Positions 39,705-48,739 of a DNA stretch of 64,000 nt are shown in pieces. The notes under the pieces are model-generated. The model was not told where the DNA came from. It ran no database searches and saw nothing but the letters and a program-made list of their open reading frames with translations. Position 1 is the stretch's first letter. Every line of letters starts with the position of its first letter. The stretch is from the NCBI GenBank assembly GCA_016928915.1, contig JAFGJT010000009.1:124347-188346 (forward strand). Direction: 5' to 3'. The DNA is from Candidatus Peregrinibacteria bacterium. Lineage in GTDB: Bacteria; Patescibacteriota; Gracilibacteria; UBA1369; PNNO01. The position numbers and the translations under genes are program-made.

Positions 39705-41811
39705 CATCCTGTACTTCCGGTACATGATTCTTTTTTTCTCTAAACCCACTTATTATTGTTTCGATTAATTTTTTATAAGTTTTTTGAAACTTTTCTTTTG
39801 AATACTTATTGCTTGATTTTTTCGCTGATAATGATAAGTGCTTTATAGTTATTTTTTCCTTTATAAGCCGGATTGTAAGTCTTTTCATATCTCTTTCGTT
39901 CCTGAATCTAAATCCGTTTACACGGTTTTCCACTATTTCTTTCTGCCCGCCGCCGTCGAATACCACTGGTACGCAGCCGTTTTGCATTGCTTCGACTGTT
40001 GTCATGCCAAAGTGTTCGATTAATACGGGGTTTTTTCCCAAATTTTCATTTAAACCGCAGGCATGCCAGAAGATTTTGCTTTTTGCGTAAAGCTTTTTTA
40101 GGTCTTCATTTGATAAATTAGTAACAACTTTTATAGGGCAGCCGCATGATTTTATATAATTTTTTACCTGAGCAAGATACGCATTTTTTTTAAATGTTCC
40201 TCCGCATAATACAAGCTTCCATCCTTTTAAAATTTTTGGATTTTTTTTGTATAATGAGCAAAATATTTTGGCCATTTCAAGCTGTTTTTTTGAACCTTTT
40301 ACTTCAAAACGGCTTACAGAAAGAATTATATTTTCTTTAATAACCTTACCCTTGTATTTCATATCTATCGGCGGATAAATCATTAAATTGCTTTTTAAAC
40401 CCCACTTTTTTTTAATCCATTCGTCTGTGTATTTTGAATTTGAAATTAAAAAATCATACTTTGATGGATAAAAGTAATGACTTCTGTCTGTATCGGGAAA
40501 GTGGCATAAAAAAATATTTTTTAAAGCAAGTGCATTAACAGAAGGCACCATGTTTACATTTATAAAAAGGTCGTAATTTAAAACCTCATCCTCGATTTTT
40601 TCAAATGGATTTCGGGCAGCACCTATTGCCAGACTTGGATTGATTTCTGTGTCTTCTTTATATATTGGCAGTTCTATGATTTTTAATTTACAGCCTTTTA
40701 ATTTGAGATCATACCAATTTTCGAGCTGCGAAATCGTTACAGGTTTATTTGACACTAAAGTTATATCTCCTGTCTTTTTTATCGCTTCTGCAATTGTTAA
40801 GCCGTATTTCTGCCCACCTCCGATAAAATGCATGGCACGGTCATATAAACAGATTCTTGGTCTTCTTAAATTGCAAAAAAGTTCAATTTCGTTTGTTAGA
40901 TTCTGGATTTTATCCAATGGATATATTTTAGACAGCTCAAGCATTATTTTTGGGTATACTCTCTTTATTACAGCTTCATTTTGTGTTTTAAAAAGTTCAA
41001 TTACCCCGAATTTAATATATTTAAATAAAACATCAAATTGTTTATGAATATATGGATAAGACTTCGGAATTTGTTTGGCAAAATCATCGGGTTTTCGTTT
41101 AGCAATAAATAAGAATCTGTTACGGTTGCAGAAAAAACATGGAATTTTGTTCTCATCACCAGTCGTACCGTGGAGATCATGATAAATAATGCTTTTTGGA
41201 TTTATAATAATTTTCCACCCTTTATCGTTTAAGCGAAAGCCGAGGTCGACATCTTCGTAATACATAATAAAATCTTCATCGAGACCGTTAACATCTTCAA
41301 GAGCCTCCCTTCTATATAAAACACAGCAACCCGAAGCGGCTTTTATTTTTTTTCCTTTTGTATCCTTTTTATTATCTTCTTTATGGATATTAATATCTTT
41401 ATAATAATAATCTTCAGCATCCTGAATCCCCATACTGTTAATTTTTTTTGTTTTTGAGAAAAGGATTTTAGACATTACTCCGCCGATTTTATTATTTTTG
41501 CGGGCGGAATTTATTAGTTCCTTAAGCCAGTTTTTATCAGCCTTAATATCCGGATTTAAAAATACAATAAATTCGCCTTTAGATTCTTTCGTACCCAGAT
41601 TCAGCGCATAAGCATAATTGTTTTTATTTGTAATGATGTACCTGAGATTTTTGTATTTTTTAAAGTTACTGGTGTGATCTTTGCCGGGTGTATTATCCAA
41701 AATCAAAATTTCATAATTAATGCCTTTTAGATCTGATTTATAGACAGATTTAAGGCATTTTTTAGTAATTTTTGGGTTGCCAAAATGTACAATCAAAATT
41801 GAAACATCCAT
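39682..41811 (-). CDS. Two-domain glycosyltransferase (GT2 plus GT4)
   Basis: 709 residues with two catalytic domains. Residues 1 to about 300 are a GT-A/GT2 domain of the rhamnosyltransferase type: MDVSILIVHFGNPKITKKCL, FIVFLNPDIKAD (DxD-like) and GLDEDFIMYYEDVDLGFRL. Residues about 315-690 are a GT-B/GT4 domain: RAMHFIGGGQKYGLTIAEAI, IILSVSRFEVKGSKKQ and the donor motif in HFGMTTVEAMQNGCVPVV. Two consecutive sugar additions by one chain are likely. Faces tatD divergently; the end overlaps the small helical protein by 23 nt. Confidence 0.88.
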   Translation of the reverse strand: MDVSILIVHFGNPKITKKCLKSVYKSDLKGINYEILILDNTPGKDHTSNFKKYKNLRYIITNKNNYAYALNLGTKESKGEFIVFLNPDIKADKNWLKELINSARKNNKIGGVMSKILFSKTKKINSMGIQDAEDYYYKDINIHKEDNKKDTKGKKIKAASGCCVLYRREALEDVNGLDEDFIMYYEDVDLGFRLNDKGWKIIINPKSIIYHDLHGTTGDENKIPCFFCNRNRFLFIAKRKPDDFAKQIPKSYPYIHKQFDVLFKYIKFGVIELFKTQNEAVIKRVYPKIMLELSKIYPLDKIQNLTNEIELFCNLRRPRICLYDRAMHFIGGGQKYGLTIAEAIKKTGDITLVSNKPVTISQLENWYDLKLKGCKLKIIELPIYKEDTEINPSLAIGAARNPFEKIEDEVLNYDLFINVNMVPSVNALALKNIFLCHFPDTDRSHYFYPSKYDFLISNSKYTDEWIKKKWGLKSNLMIYPPIDMKYKGKVIKENIILSVSRFEVKGSKKQLEMAKIFCSLYKKNPKILKGWKLVLCGGTFKKNAYLAQVKNYIKSCGCPIKVVTNLSNEDLKKLYAKSKIFWHACGLNENLGKNPVLIEHFGMTTVEAMQNGCVPVVFDGGGQKEIVENRVNGFRFRNERDMKRLTIRLIKEKITIKHLSLSAKKSSNKYSKEKFQKTYKKLIETIISGFREKKNHVPEVQDVISSLNS

Positions 41812-41867
41812 ACTTTAATTTTATGCAAATCAATGATACATTAAATAATGATTTTTAAAAGAGTTAT

Positions 41868-42626
41868 ATGCTGATTGACACTCATTGCCATATTCAGATG
41901 CCGCCGCTTGATAAAGACATCGAAGGTGCAATTAAACGCGCCAATCAAGCCGGAGTTTATAAACTGATTGTTGTCGGATGCGACCTTGAACTTTCACGCA
42001 AAGCAATTGGAATTTCTGAAAATTATGACGGGGTTTTTGCTACAATAGCGCTTCATCCGCAGGATGCGAAAAAATTGACGGATAAAATGTGGGCTGAATT
42101 TGAAAAAATGGCTGAAAATAAAAATGTCGTGGCAATAGGGGAGACCGGTTTGGATTATTTTAAAGAATACAGCCCCAAAGAAAAGCAAATTGAGGTATTT
42201 AAAAAACACATTGAACTGGCTTTAAAGGTTGATAAACCGTTGATAATTCACAATCGTGATGCAGATGAAGATTCAATAAGGATTTTGCAGGAATATAAGG
42301 TGAAAAAAGCCGTTTTCCACTGCTATGCAAGCGGTGTCGAGTTCGCGCGAAAAGTCTGGCAGGCCGGATATTTTACGTCTTTTACAGGAATGATCACCTA
42401 TCCAAAAGCAAATGCGTTGAGGTCCGTTGTTGAAGAGTGTCCCCTTGAATGCATGATGGTGGAAACTGACTGTCCCTTCTTGGCCCCGCAAAAATACAGA
42501 GGAAATACAAACGAACCCGCCTATGTTGTTGAGGTCGCCGCGGAAATCACGAGAATAAAGAATAAAGATTTAAAAGAGATAGAGGAGATTACAACGAGGA
42601 ATGCGGAAGAGTTTTTTGGGATATAA
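41868..42626 (+). CDS. tatD: TatD family metal-dependent DNase
   Basis: Amidohydrolase-fold nuclease (3'-5' exonuclease activity in E. coli), 252 residues. Metal ligands are visible in LIDTHCHI, IGETGLDYFKE, LIIHNRDAD, FHCYASG and VETDCPFLAP. Length is typical (255-265). It stands alone, divergent from the GT2-GT4 gene. Confidence 0.93.
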   Translation: MLIDTHCHIQMPPLDKDIEGAIKRANQAGVYKLIVVGCDLELSRKAIGISENYDGVFATIALHPQDAKKLTDKMWAEFEKMAENKNVVAIGETGLDYFKEYSPKEKQIEVFKKHIELALKVDKPLIIHNRDADEDSIRILQEYKVKKAVFHCYASGVEFARKVWQAGYFTSFTGMITYPKANALRSVVEECPLECMMVETDCPFLAPQKYRGNTNEPAYVVEVAAEITRIKNKDLKEIEEITTRNAEEFFGI

Positions 42627-42697
42627 AGAGACACAATTTGATTGACGGGAATCTATGTATGTGGTTTGATATTTGTCTATATTTAACAATTATTATC

Positions 42698-43489
42698 ATG
42701 TCTAAAAAACCTTCAAAACAAGCTTCAGATGTTAACGGAATTGAAAAAACAGATTTAAAGGATAGAATTAAAAATATGCAGGATTGTATTACTGATGCAT
42801 CTAATAAGGCTATACAAACCATAGCAGAGGGTCAGAGGGATGGTATCTTTTATATATTAATTATTGGTCAAAGCCCAGATGGATTTGTAATGACTAATAA
42901 TTATTATGGAGTAAAAAATCATACGGTTGAAAAAATAGAATTTTCATGTAAAAATAAGCAAACACCTTTAAAAGAACTTACACCAGAACAGCAATCCGAC
43001 CTGTTTGCGGTTCTTGAAGAACGATTTAATAAGAATCATAAAGAGTATTTACTTAAAAAAACAATCAAAACATGGAGTGATATTAAAGAGGCTTTTGAAG
43101 CAAATAAACAGGCTTTATGGAGTGTATATCAAATGGAACAAGCCGGTCACGAACCTGATGTATATTATTGTGATGATGATGGTTTTGATGTTGGAACATG
43201 TTCTTTAAATGCCCCGGAACCAGATTCATCTTTTGCGGATGCTACTAGAAGAGCAGATGAGATAAGAACAAACATTATGACAACAGAAGAATACCGTAAT
43301 AAATTATTAAAATTTAGAAATGATTGTGATAAAAAAACAAATTGTTGGCTTGTTTATAAAACATCTTCCAGATTTTCTCCAAAAACAGGTGGCCGTTTTG
43401 GATTTGGAGTACGCATAGGCGATGTGGATTCCAACAGTAAATTAGGTTGGCGCGGCACAGTAAGAGTCCCTTGGAAAAAAACTATTTAA
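42698..43489 (+). CDS. DUF4256-like protein
   Basis: The track starts at 42638; the ATG at 42698 (MSKKPSKQASDVNG) fits better because the 20 codons before it look non-coding (263 residues). The C-terminal about 180 residues resemble DUF4256 from memory: LFAVLEERFNKNH, ALWSVYQMEQAGHEPDV, a Cys-x4-8-PE element (CSLNAPEPD), MTTEEYRNKLL and the end GWRGTVRVPW. It is divergent from that family in places (KTSSRF present, GGALF replaced by GGRFGF). The first about 75 residues have no match I know. Function of DUF4256 is not known. It ends tail to tail with radA. Confidence 0.6.
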   Translation: MSKKPSKQASDVNGIEKTDLKDRIKNMQDCITDASNKAIQTIAEGQRDGIFYILIIGQSPDGFVMTNNYYGVKNHTVEKIEFSCKNKQTPLKELTPEQQSDLFAVLEERFNKNHKEYLLKKTIKTWSDIKEAFEANKQALWSVYQMEQAGHEPDVYYCDDDGFDVGTCSLNAPEPDSSFADATRRADEIRTNIMTTEEYRNKLLKFRNDCDKKTNCWLVYKTSSRFSPKTGGRFGFGVRIGDVDSNSKLGWRGTVRVPWKKTI

Positions 43490-43498
43490 ATTTGATTT

Positions 43499-44863
43499 TT
43501 ATAACGCTTTTACAACTTCAAAAATATCTTTAGTCTTTATTAAATTTTTCCCCGAAGTTGTTGTTATTTTTTCTTTTGTATGCGGCACAACGATTGTTTT
43601 GAATCCTAATTTTTCGGCTTCTTTAACGCGTTTTGAAAGTTGGCTTACATTGCGGATTTCGCCGGATAATCCTATTTCTCCTATGAATACTGTGTCGGAG
43701 GGTACTACTTTTTGCATGTAGGAAGATGCGATTGCGACGAGTACGCCGAGGTCACAAGCGGGGTCGTTTAGGCGCATACCGCCGACAACATTTACGAAGA
43801 CATCTTGGTTGGAGAGGTTAAAGCGGGCGTATTTTTGGAGAACTGATATTAAAAGTTGGAGTCTGTTTATGTCATAGCCGGTTGCGGTGCGTTTTGGGTA
43901 GCCGAACGGGGTAATGTTTGTTAGCCCTTGAGTTTCCACGAGAATCGGGCGGGTTCCTTCCATTGTTACCGTGATTGCCGAACCTATGGGGTTTTCTTTT
44001 CGTCCTTCAAGAAAGTGCGCTGAAGGATTTGCGACTTCCACCATCCCGTTTTCGTTCATTTCGAATATTCCGATTTCGTTGGTTGAGCCGAAGCGGTTTT
44101 TTTGTGATCTTAAGATGCGGAAATTTTGGTATCTGTCTCCTTCAAGAAATAAAACAGTATCAACCAGATGTTCGAGTACGCGCGGGCCTGCAAGATCGCC
44201 CTCTTTTGTTACGTGGCCGATTAAAATTATGGGTGTATTGGTTGTTTTCGCGAATTCCATAAACTGTTCGGTTGCGTAGCGGATTTGGCCTATGCTTCCT
44301 GAAAGTCCGGTTAAATCAGCGGAATTTAACACCTGAATTGAATCAATAATTACTATATTCGGTTTGAATTCGTTTAAAGTTGCGATAATTGTTTCAAGGC
44401 TTGTTTCGGACAAAAAAGATAGATTTTCGGAGTTGATTTTTAAACGCTGGGCACGGGAAGCAATCTGGTTTTGGGATTCTTCTCCTGAAACATATAAAAC
44501 CGATTTATTCAATGACAAAAGATCATTGCAAAGCTGGAGAGTAAGTGTGGATTTCCCGATTCCGGGTTCGCCGGTTAGTAATGATAAACTTCCCTCAATT
44601 AATCCTCCGCCGAGAACTCGGTTAACTTCGTTCATCTTTAAAACAAGGCGTTTTTCAACATTCGATGTTGAAATTAACGATACGGGAGTTTTAGGTTTAA
44701 TTGATTTATGTCCAACCGATTTATGCGCGCGTACCGAGGGTTCTTGAATTTCAGCTTCGGTAAAAGAATTCCACTCATCGCATCCGGGACATTTACCCAC
44801 CCATTTGGGGCTTTCAAATCCGCATTTGCTGCAGGTAAAAAGTGATTTGATTTTCATAAGCAT
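43499..44863 (-). CDS. radA: DNA repair protein RadA/Sms
   Basis: Branch-migration helicase related to RecA and DnaB, used in recombination. The N-terminal zinc finger is CSKCGFESPKWVGKCPGC; the ATPase has GEPGIGKSTLTLQL and the RadA-specific KNRFGSTNEIGIFEM motif; the C-terminal about 170 residues are the Lon-protease-like domain (GYDINRLQLLISVLQK, then RLNDPACDLGVLVAIASS). 454 residues is normal. An AGGA eight bases before 44863 supports that start over the ATG two codons later. It follows the glycosyltransferase gene by 17 bp. Confidence 0.96.
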   Translation of the reverse strand: MLMKIKSLFTCSKCGFESPKWVGKCPGCDEWNSFTEAEIQEPSVRAHKSVGHKSIKPKTPVSLISTSNVEKRLVLKMNEVNRVLGGGLIEGSLSLLTGEPGIGKSTLTLQLCNDLLSLNKSVLYVSGEESQNQIASRAQRLKINSENLSFLSETSLETIIATLNEFKPNIVIIDSIQVLNSADLTGLSGSIGQIRYATEQFMEFAKTTNTPIILIGHVTKEGDLAGPRVLEHLVDTVLFLEGDRYQNFRILRSQKNRFGSTNEIGIFEMNENGMVEVANPSAHFLEGRKENPIGSAITVTMEGTRPILVETQGLTNITPFGYPKRTATGYDINRLQLLISVLQKYARFNLSNQDVFVNVVGGMRLNDPACDLGVLVAIASSYMQKVVPSDTVFIGEIGLSGEIRNVSQLSKRVKEAEKLGFKTIVVPHTKEKITTTSGKNLIKTKDIFEVVKAL

Positions 44864-44880
44864 TGCGTTAATCCTGACTA

Positions 44881-46050
44881 CTATGCGGTGCCCGGCAACA
44901 TTGTATTGCTAAGTACCTCATCATATATCGCTTCGGTCTTTTTTGCCATAATTTTTGCGTCAAAGGCCTTTTTTAACAGTTTAAATCCTGTTGTTATAAA
45001 TTTGTCAGTAAGCTTTGGGTCGTTTAAAAGTTTAATAATTCCGTTTGCAAGACGGTCTTCATCATGCGGGGAAATGAGCATTCCATTAACCCCGTTTTCT
45101 ATAATTTCCGGTATCCCGCCCACTTCACTCGCAATAATCGGCAGTTCTGCGGCCATTGCTTCCAATAAAACCAGTCCGAAAGCCTCTTTTACGCTTGGCA
45201 GAACAAAGACATCAGCTGATTTCATTATTTGCGGAATATCTTTACGGAAACCGAGAAAAATCACATTGTTTTTGATGTTTTTTTCTTTAGCCAGATTTTT
45301 TAATTTATCTTCTTCAGGTCCCGCACCCGCTAAAACAAGTTTGCATGTAGGACAGCTTTCAATAACCTTAGGCATTGCATGAATAAGATATTTAAGACCT
45401 TTTCGTTCATGAAGCTCAGCCACGCTCAATATGATTTTAGAATTTTTTGTCGCATTAAAGTGCTGTTTTCTATATTCGTCACGGTGTTTAAAATTAAAAC
45501 TTAAAAGCTGAGATTCAAACCATGTAACATCAATTCCGTTGTGGATGGCCGTAATGCGGTTTTCAAGTTCGGGATAAAGGTTTAACAGGAGTTTTTGGTT
45601 GGAATCGGAAACCGCAATCACATGATTAACGTTTTTTAACAGCTTCCTTGTTATATATTTTTTAAAACGCGGAAGTTCAAAAGGATCATGTTCGGTTATC
45701 ACGGTTGGTACATTGTATTTGCCCGCTAGTTTAAGCGCATAACGGCACGAAGCGGGATTCCACACATGCACATGCATTAAATCAACCGCATTATGTCTTA
45801 AATATTCCTTTAATTGGAAATAATGACGGAGATCATGTTTATGAGCGACGTTAAGCCTGACAACTTGTATATTCTCGTTTTCAAATTTTTTGGCCCATTC
45901 ATCAAGATTTTTAAACCCGGAACATACCAGTGTGATTAAATATTTTTCCTTATCAAGAAATTTTGCCAGAAGATACATCTGGTTTTCAGCTCCGCCAAGC
46001 AGGGGAGTGTCTGTATAAAAAAGAATATGGATTTTTTCGTCCGTTTTCAT
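44881..46050 (-). CDS. Glycosyltransferase family 4
   Basis: GT-B glycosyltransferase, 389 residues. The N-terminal half has ILFYTDTPLLGGAENQMYLLAKFL and DLMHVHVWNPAS; the C-terminal half has KIILSVAELHERKGLKYLIHAM and the donor motif KEAFGLVLLEAMAAELPIIAS. The pattern is typical of enzymes acting on glycolipids or exopolysaccharide. It heads a two-gene unit with radA, unrelated in function. Confidence 0.9.
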   Translation of the reverse strand: MKTDEKIHILFYTDTPLLGGAENQMYLLAKFLDKEKYLITLVCSGFKNLDEWAKKFENENIQVVRLNVAHKHDLRHYFQLKEYLRHNAVDLMHVHVWNPASCRYALKLAGKYNVPTVITEHDPFELPRFKKYITRKLLKNVNHVIAVSDSNQKLLLNLYPELENRITAIHNGIDVTWFESQLLSFNFKHRDEYRKQHFNATKNSKIILSVAELHERKGLKYLIHAMPKVIESCPTCKLVLAGAGPEEDKLKNLAKEKNIKNNVIFLGFRKDIPQIMKSADVFVLPSVKEAFGLVLLEAMAAELPIIASEVGGIPEIIENGVNGMLISPHDEDRLANGIIKLLNDPKLTDKFITTGFKLLKKAFDAKIMAKKTEAIYDEVLSNTMLPGTA

Positions 46051-46150
46051 TATTTGTATGAATTTATTTTTAAGAATTACTTGCCTCTAATATAGCGATC
46101 ATGATAAATTTTTGCACGCGATTTTGTAGAAAATTCGGTTTAGTAATTTC

Positions 46151-46226
46151 GGGTCAGTAGCTCAGTTGGTAGAGCAGTTGCCTCTTAAGCAATTGGTCCC
46201 GGGTTCGAGTCCCGGCTGACCCACCA
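46151..46226 (+). tRNA. tRNA-Lys (anticodon CTT)
   Basis: Complete cloverleaf: acceptor GGGTCAG/CTGACCC, anticodon loop CTCTTAA, T loop TTCGAGT, CCA encoded. A 5-bp hairpin (TGCCG-CGA-CGGCA) follows directly. Confidence 0.95.
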
Positions 46227-46258
46227 GTGCCGCGACGGCAGTTAAAATAAAAATTTGT

Positions 46259-46335
<77 letters not shown>

Positions 46336-46393
46336 TATAGCTCATTCTTATTAGCTACATCCCCCCTGCATTTTTTTAATTCGGTTTTAAAAA

Positions 46394-46750
46394 TTAAAAC
46401 ATAACATTCCCTATAAACCATGAAAATGCGTTTGCCGCGACTGACAGAATAATCGCGCTGCTTATCCGCAGTTTTAGGGTAAACCAATAGAAAGCCGCTT
46501 CCGCCAGTGTTACTAAAATTTCGGCCGCAAGAATATAAGTAATCCCGCTTTTTACAAATGCCGGTAAAATAAACCATGCATAAGGAAGTGTTAAAGCGGA
46601 TGCGAGTGCAACAAGAATCAATAACTGAATGTATGAAACCGAGTTTATTTTAAGCCGCCCTCCGAAGTATTTTTTCAGGAGGGCGGCTGTTAAACATTCT
46701 AAAACAATGGTTAATGCAAGGGCCTTTAAAAAGGCCAGTTCGTATAGCAT
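46394..46750 (-). CDS. Small polytopic membrane protein, hypothetical
   Basis: 118 residues with about four membrane helices (MLYELAFLKALALTIVLECLTAALL, SYIQLLILVALASALTLPYAWFIL, GITYILAAEILVTLAEAAFYWF, SAIILSVAANAFSWFIG). No family recognised. Its ATG overlaps the stop of the SLH protein gene (TAATG), so it is translationally coupled to it. A link to the surface layer is possible but unsupported. Confidence 0.7.
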   Translation of the reverse strand: MLYELAFLKALALTIVLECLTAALLKKYFGGRLKINSVSYIQLLILVALASALTLPYAWFILPAFVKSGITYILAAEILVTLAEAAFYWFTLKLRISSAIILSVAANAFSWFIGNVMF

Positions 46751-47889
46751 TATTCCAATCCTTCGTAAGTCATTGACGGCAGATTCGTGACTTCGGCTTT
46801 TAATCTGTATGCAATTTCAGCCATTTCGCCGCGCGTAAGGTATTGTCCGAATGACAAAATTGAAGTCGGAATTGCATTTTTGTCTTCAAGTTCTTTAACG
46901 TAAGACATGTACCATGGGGTTAATTCGGGGGTTTGTTCGCCCATAGCATTAACAATAATTTTTGAGGCTTCCGCAAAATTGATTGTTTGTTCAGGTTTAA
47001 AAGAACCGTCCGGATAACCGCTAATTACAGCATTGAATTTTGCAACACAAACATAATCAAAGTACCATGGCGGCTCGTTTCCTCCGACCATAGCAAATAC
47101 CACATCCGTAAAGAGAGTGACATTATAATCATTTGCTACCGTGTAATTTTCCGCACAGGTTGTTAATGCTTCCTGTGTTGCAACCGCTCCCATTATTATT
47201 TTGGTAAATTCCGCGCGGTTGATAGTGCTTTCAGGTTTAAAAGAACCGTCGGGGTACCCTTCAATGATTCCTTCGTCTTTAAGGAATTTTAAAGCGGTAT
47301 AATACTTGTTTGTTGTATCAACATCAGTAAAAACATCTTCTGCGGGTTCTTCTTCGGAAGCGCCCGACACCGCGGTTACCATTCCTTCGGTAACCTCTGG
47401 TTCGGTTTCATCGGTAAAATATTTTGTTGTCTTAACCGGGATTACAAGAAGCATTTCATTTTCAAGATCAAGTTCAACAATTGTATATTCGTTTTCAATC
47501 CTATCAACATTGCTGTCTTCATCAACAAGAATTTCACCGAGTTCCAGTTCGATATTGGTCGGATATGCTTCGTCATCAGTGCTTGGGTCGTATGGATCAA
47601 GTTGTGCTACTTCCACAGCATGTTCGGCGGTTAATCCGAATACTTTATAAGTATTGAATTTATAAGCTTTTGTGAAACATTCATTACTAACAAATGATGA
47701 AATACTAACCATTGAGTCGTCCGGAGCAGTTTCGTATCCGTATATAGCCATGGTATCAAGCATACTTTCCGTATTATTAAAATACGCGCATACCGGAACC
47801 GCTTTTTTGCCTTCAGGCAGGATGTCCGCATAAGCAGTGCTTGCAAAAAGCATGCTTACAACAAGACCCAGTGACAATAACTTTTTCAT
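46750..47889 (-). CDS. SLH-domain surface protein
   Basis: 379 residues. A signal peptide (MKKLLSLGLVVSMLFASTAYA), then an unknown domain of about 160 residues with acidic patches, then three S-layer-homology modules (about 190-375). Two have the hallmark GYPDGSFKPE, followed by INRAEF or INFAEA; the third ends TRGEMAEIAYRL. SLH modules bind secondary cell-wall polymers, so the protein is expected on the cell surface. A promoter with -10 TATAAT sits in the upstream 80 bp. Confidence 0.88.
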   Translation of the reverse strand: MKKLLSLGLVVSMLFASTAYADILPEGKKAVPVCAYFNNTESMLDTMAIYGYETAPDDSMVSISSFVSNECFTKAYKFNTYKVFGLTAEHAVEVAQLDPYDPSTDDEAYPTNIELELGEILVDEDSNVDRIENEYTIVELDLENEMLLVIPVKTTKYFTDETEPEVTEGMVTAVSGASEEEPAEDVFTDVDTTNKYYTALKFLKDEGIIEGYPDGSFKPESTINRAEFTKIIMGAVATQEALTTCAENYTVANDYNVTLFTDVVFAMVGGNEPPWYFDYVCVAKFNAVISGYPDGSFKPEQTINFAEASKIIVNAMGEQTPELTPWYMSYVKELEDKNAIPTSILSFGQYLTRGEMAEIAYRLKAEVTNLPSMTYEGLE

Positions 47890-47925
47890 TGTGGGTTTGT
47901 TTAAATTATAAAAAAGTCATGTTTT

Positions 47926-47953
47926 ATTATATAATCAATCGGGAAAAAAACAA
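47926..47953 (-). promoter_or_regulatory. Promoter of the SLH gene, overlapping tRNA-Ala upstream region
   Basis: Minus strand: TTGTTT, 16-bp spacer, TATAAT. The -10 is part of the palindrome ATTATATAAT (47926-47935), which also gives TATAAT on the plus strand 35 bp before tRNA-Ala (CGC). The two transcription units may share overlapping -10 elements. Confidence 0.5.
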
Positions 47954-47968
47954 TTCCTAAAATTATTA

Positions 47969-48045
<77 letters not shown>

Positions 48046-48047
48046 AA

Positions 48048-48065
48048 TATCCCTTCTTAGGGATA
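48048..48065 (+). terminator. Hairpin after tRNA-Ala (CGC)
   Basis: TATCCCT-TCTT-AGGGATA, a perfect 7-bp stem with 4-base loop three bases after the CCA. No T-run follows at once, so termination is possible but not sure. Confidence 0.45.
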
Positions 48066-48128
48066 CTTGGCGGCCCCTGCATTTAAAGGTCCGCGTTTTG
48101 TATTCTTCTTTAATATATCAAAAAAATA

Positions 48129-48157
48129 TTGCTTTTATAAATAGGGGACTGTATAAA
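48129..48157 (+). promoter_or_regulatory. Promoter of tRNA-Leu
   Basis: TTGCTT, 17-bp spacer, TATAAA, with the tRNA starting 32 bp after the -10. Confidence 0.55.
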
Positions 48158-48188
48158 TATTTTTAGTGATTTATTTGTTTAATTCTGT

Positions 48189-48277
48189 GCCGTGGTGGCG
48201 GAATTGGTAGACGCGCAGGACTTAAAATCCTGTATGGCTAAAACCATGTGAGGGTTCGATTCCCTCCCGCGGCACCA
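48189..48277 (+). tRNA. tRNA-Leu (anticodon TAA)
   Basis: Acceptor GCCGTGG/CCGCGGC, anticodon loop CTTAAAA, long variable arm as in class-II tRNAs (GGCTAAAACC region), T loop TTCGATT, CCA encoded; 89 bases. Confidence 0.95.
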
Positions 48278-48358
48278 TTTTTATATTAAAACCTATACTT
48301 GAAATCAGAATAAAAATGATTTAGAGTTATTTCTTATTTTTATTAATATTATAAGTTT

Positions 48359-48739
48359 ATGCTTGATTGTACATCATTGCCACCGTATCAGGATACCGAA
48401 CTTAATGAAAAAGTGCCGAATTTAATTGCTGTATCTAAATACATATTAACACAATTAGCAAACGAAGATGCTCCTCAAAAAAAAGAAACATTGTCAACGG
48501 AAATCAATGATTTTTTGACTCTTTTAAGGGATGTGCGTATTAGAATTCATCAGGTTTTATCTTTTTCAAGAAATACACTTAATAGTCTTATTAATGAAGA
48601 GCGTTCGGATGAAAACAAGCAACTAATCATTGATTTTAATCAGCATTTAACTGAATTAATTGAACTTCAAAGAGAATTAATAGATATCCATAAAGAAATA
48701 CGCGACAAGGTATTTATTATAGGAATTGATATTTTATAA
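48359..48739 (+). CDS. Helical protein, hypothetical
   Basis: 126 residues, almost all helical with a heptad-like second half (LIIDFNQHLTELIELQRELIDIHKEI). No membrane helix and no known family. Its last 6 nt overlap the end of the nifS gene on the other strand. Similar unmatched proteins at 42698 and 62392 also start a few bases after an AT-rich leader, suggesting lineage-specific genes. Confidence 0.6.
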   Translation: MLDCTSLPPYQDTELNEKVPNLIAVSKYILTQLANEDAPQKKETLSTEINDFLTLLRDVRIRIHQVLSFSRNTLNSLINEERSDENKQLIIDFNQHLTELIELQRELIDIHKEIRDKVFIIGIDIL

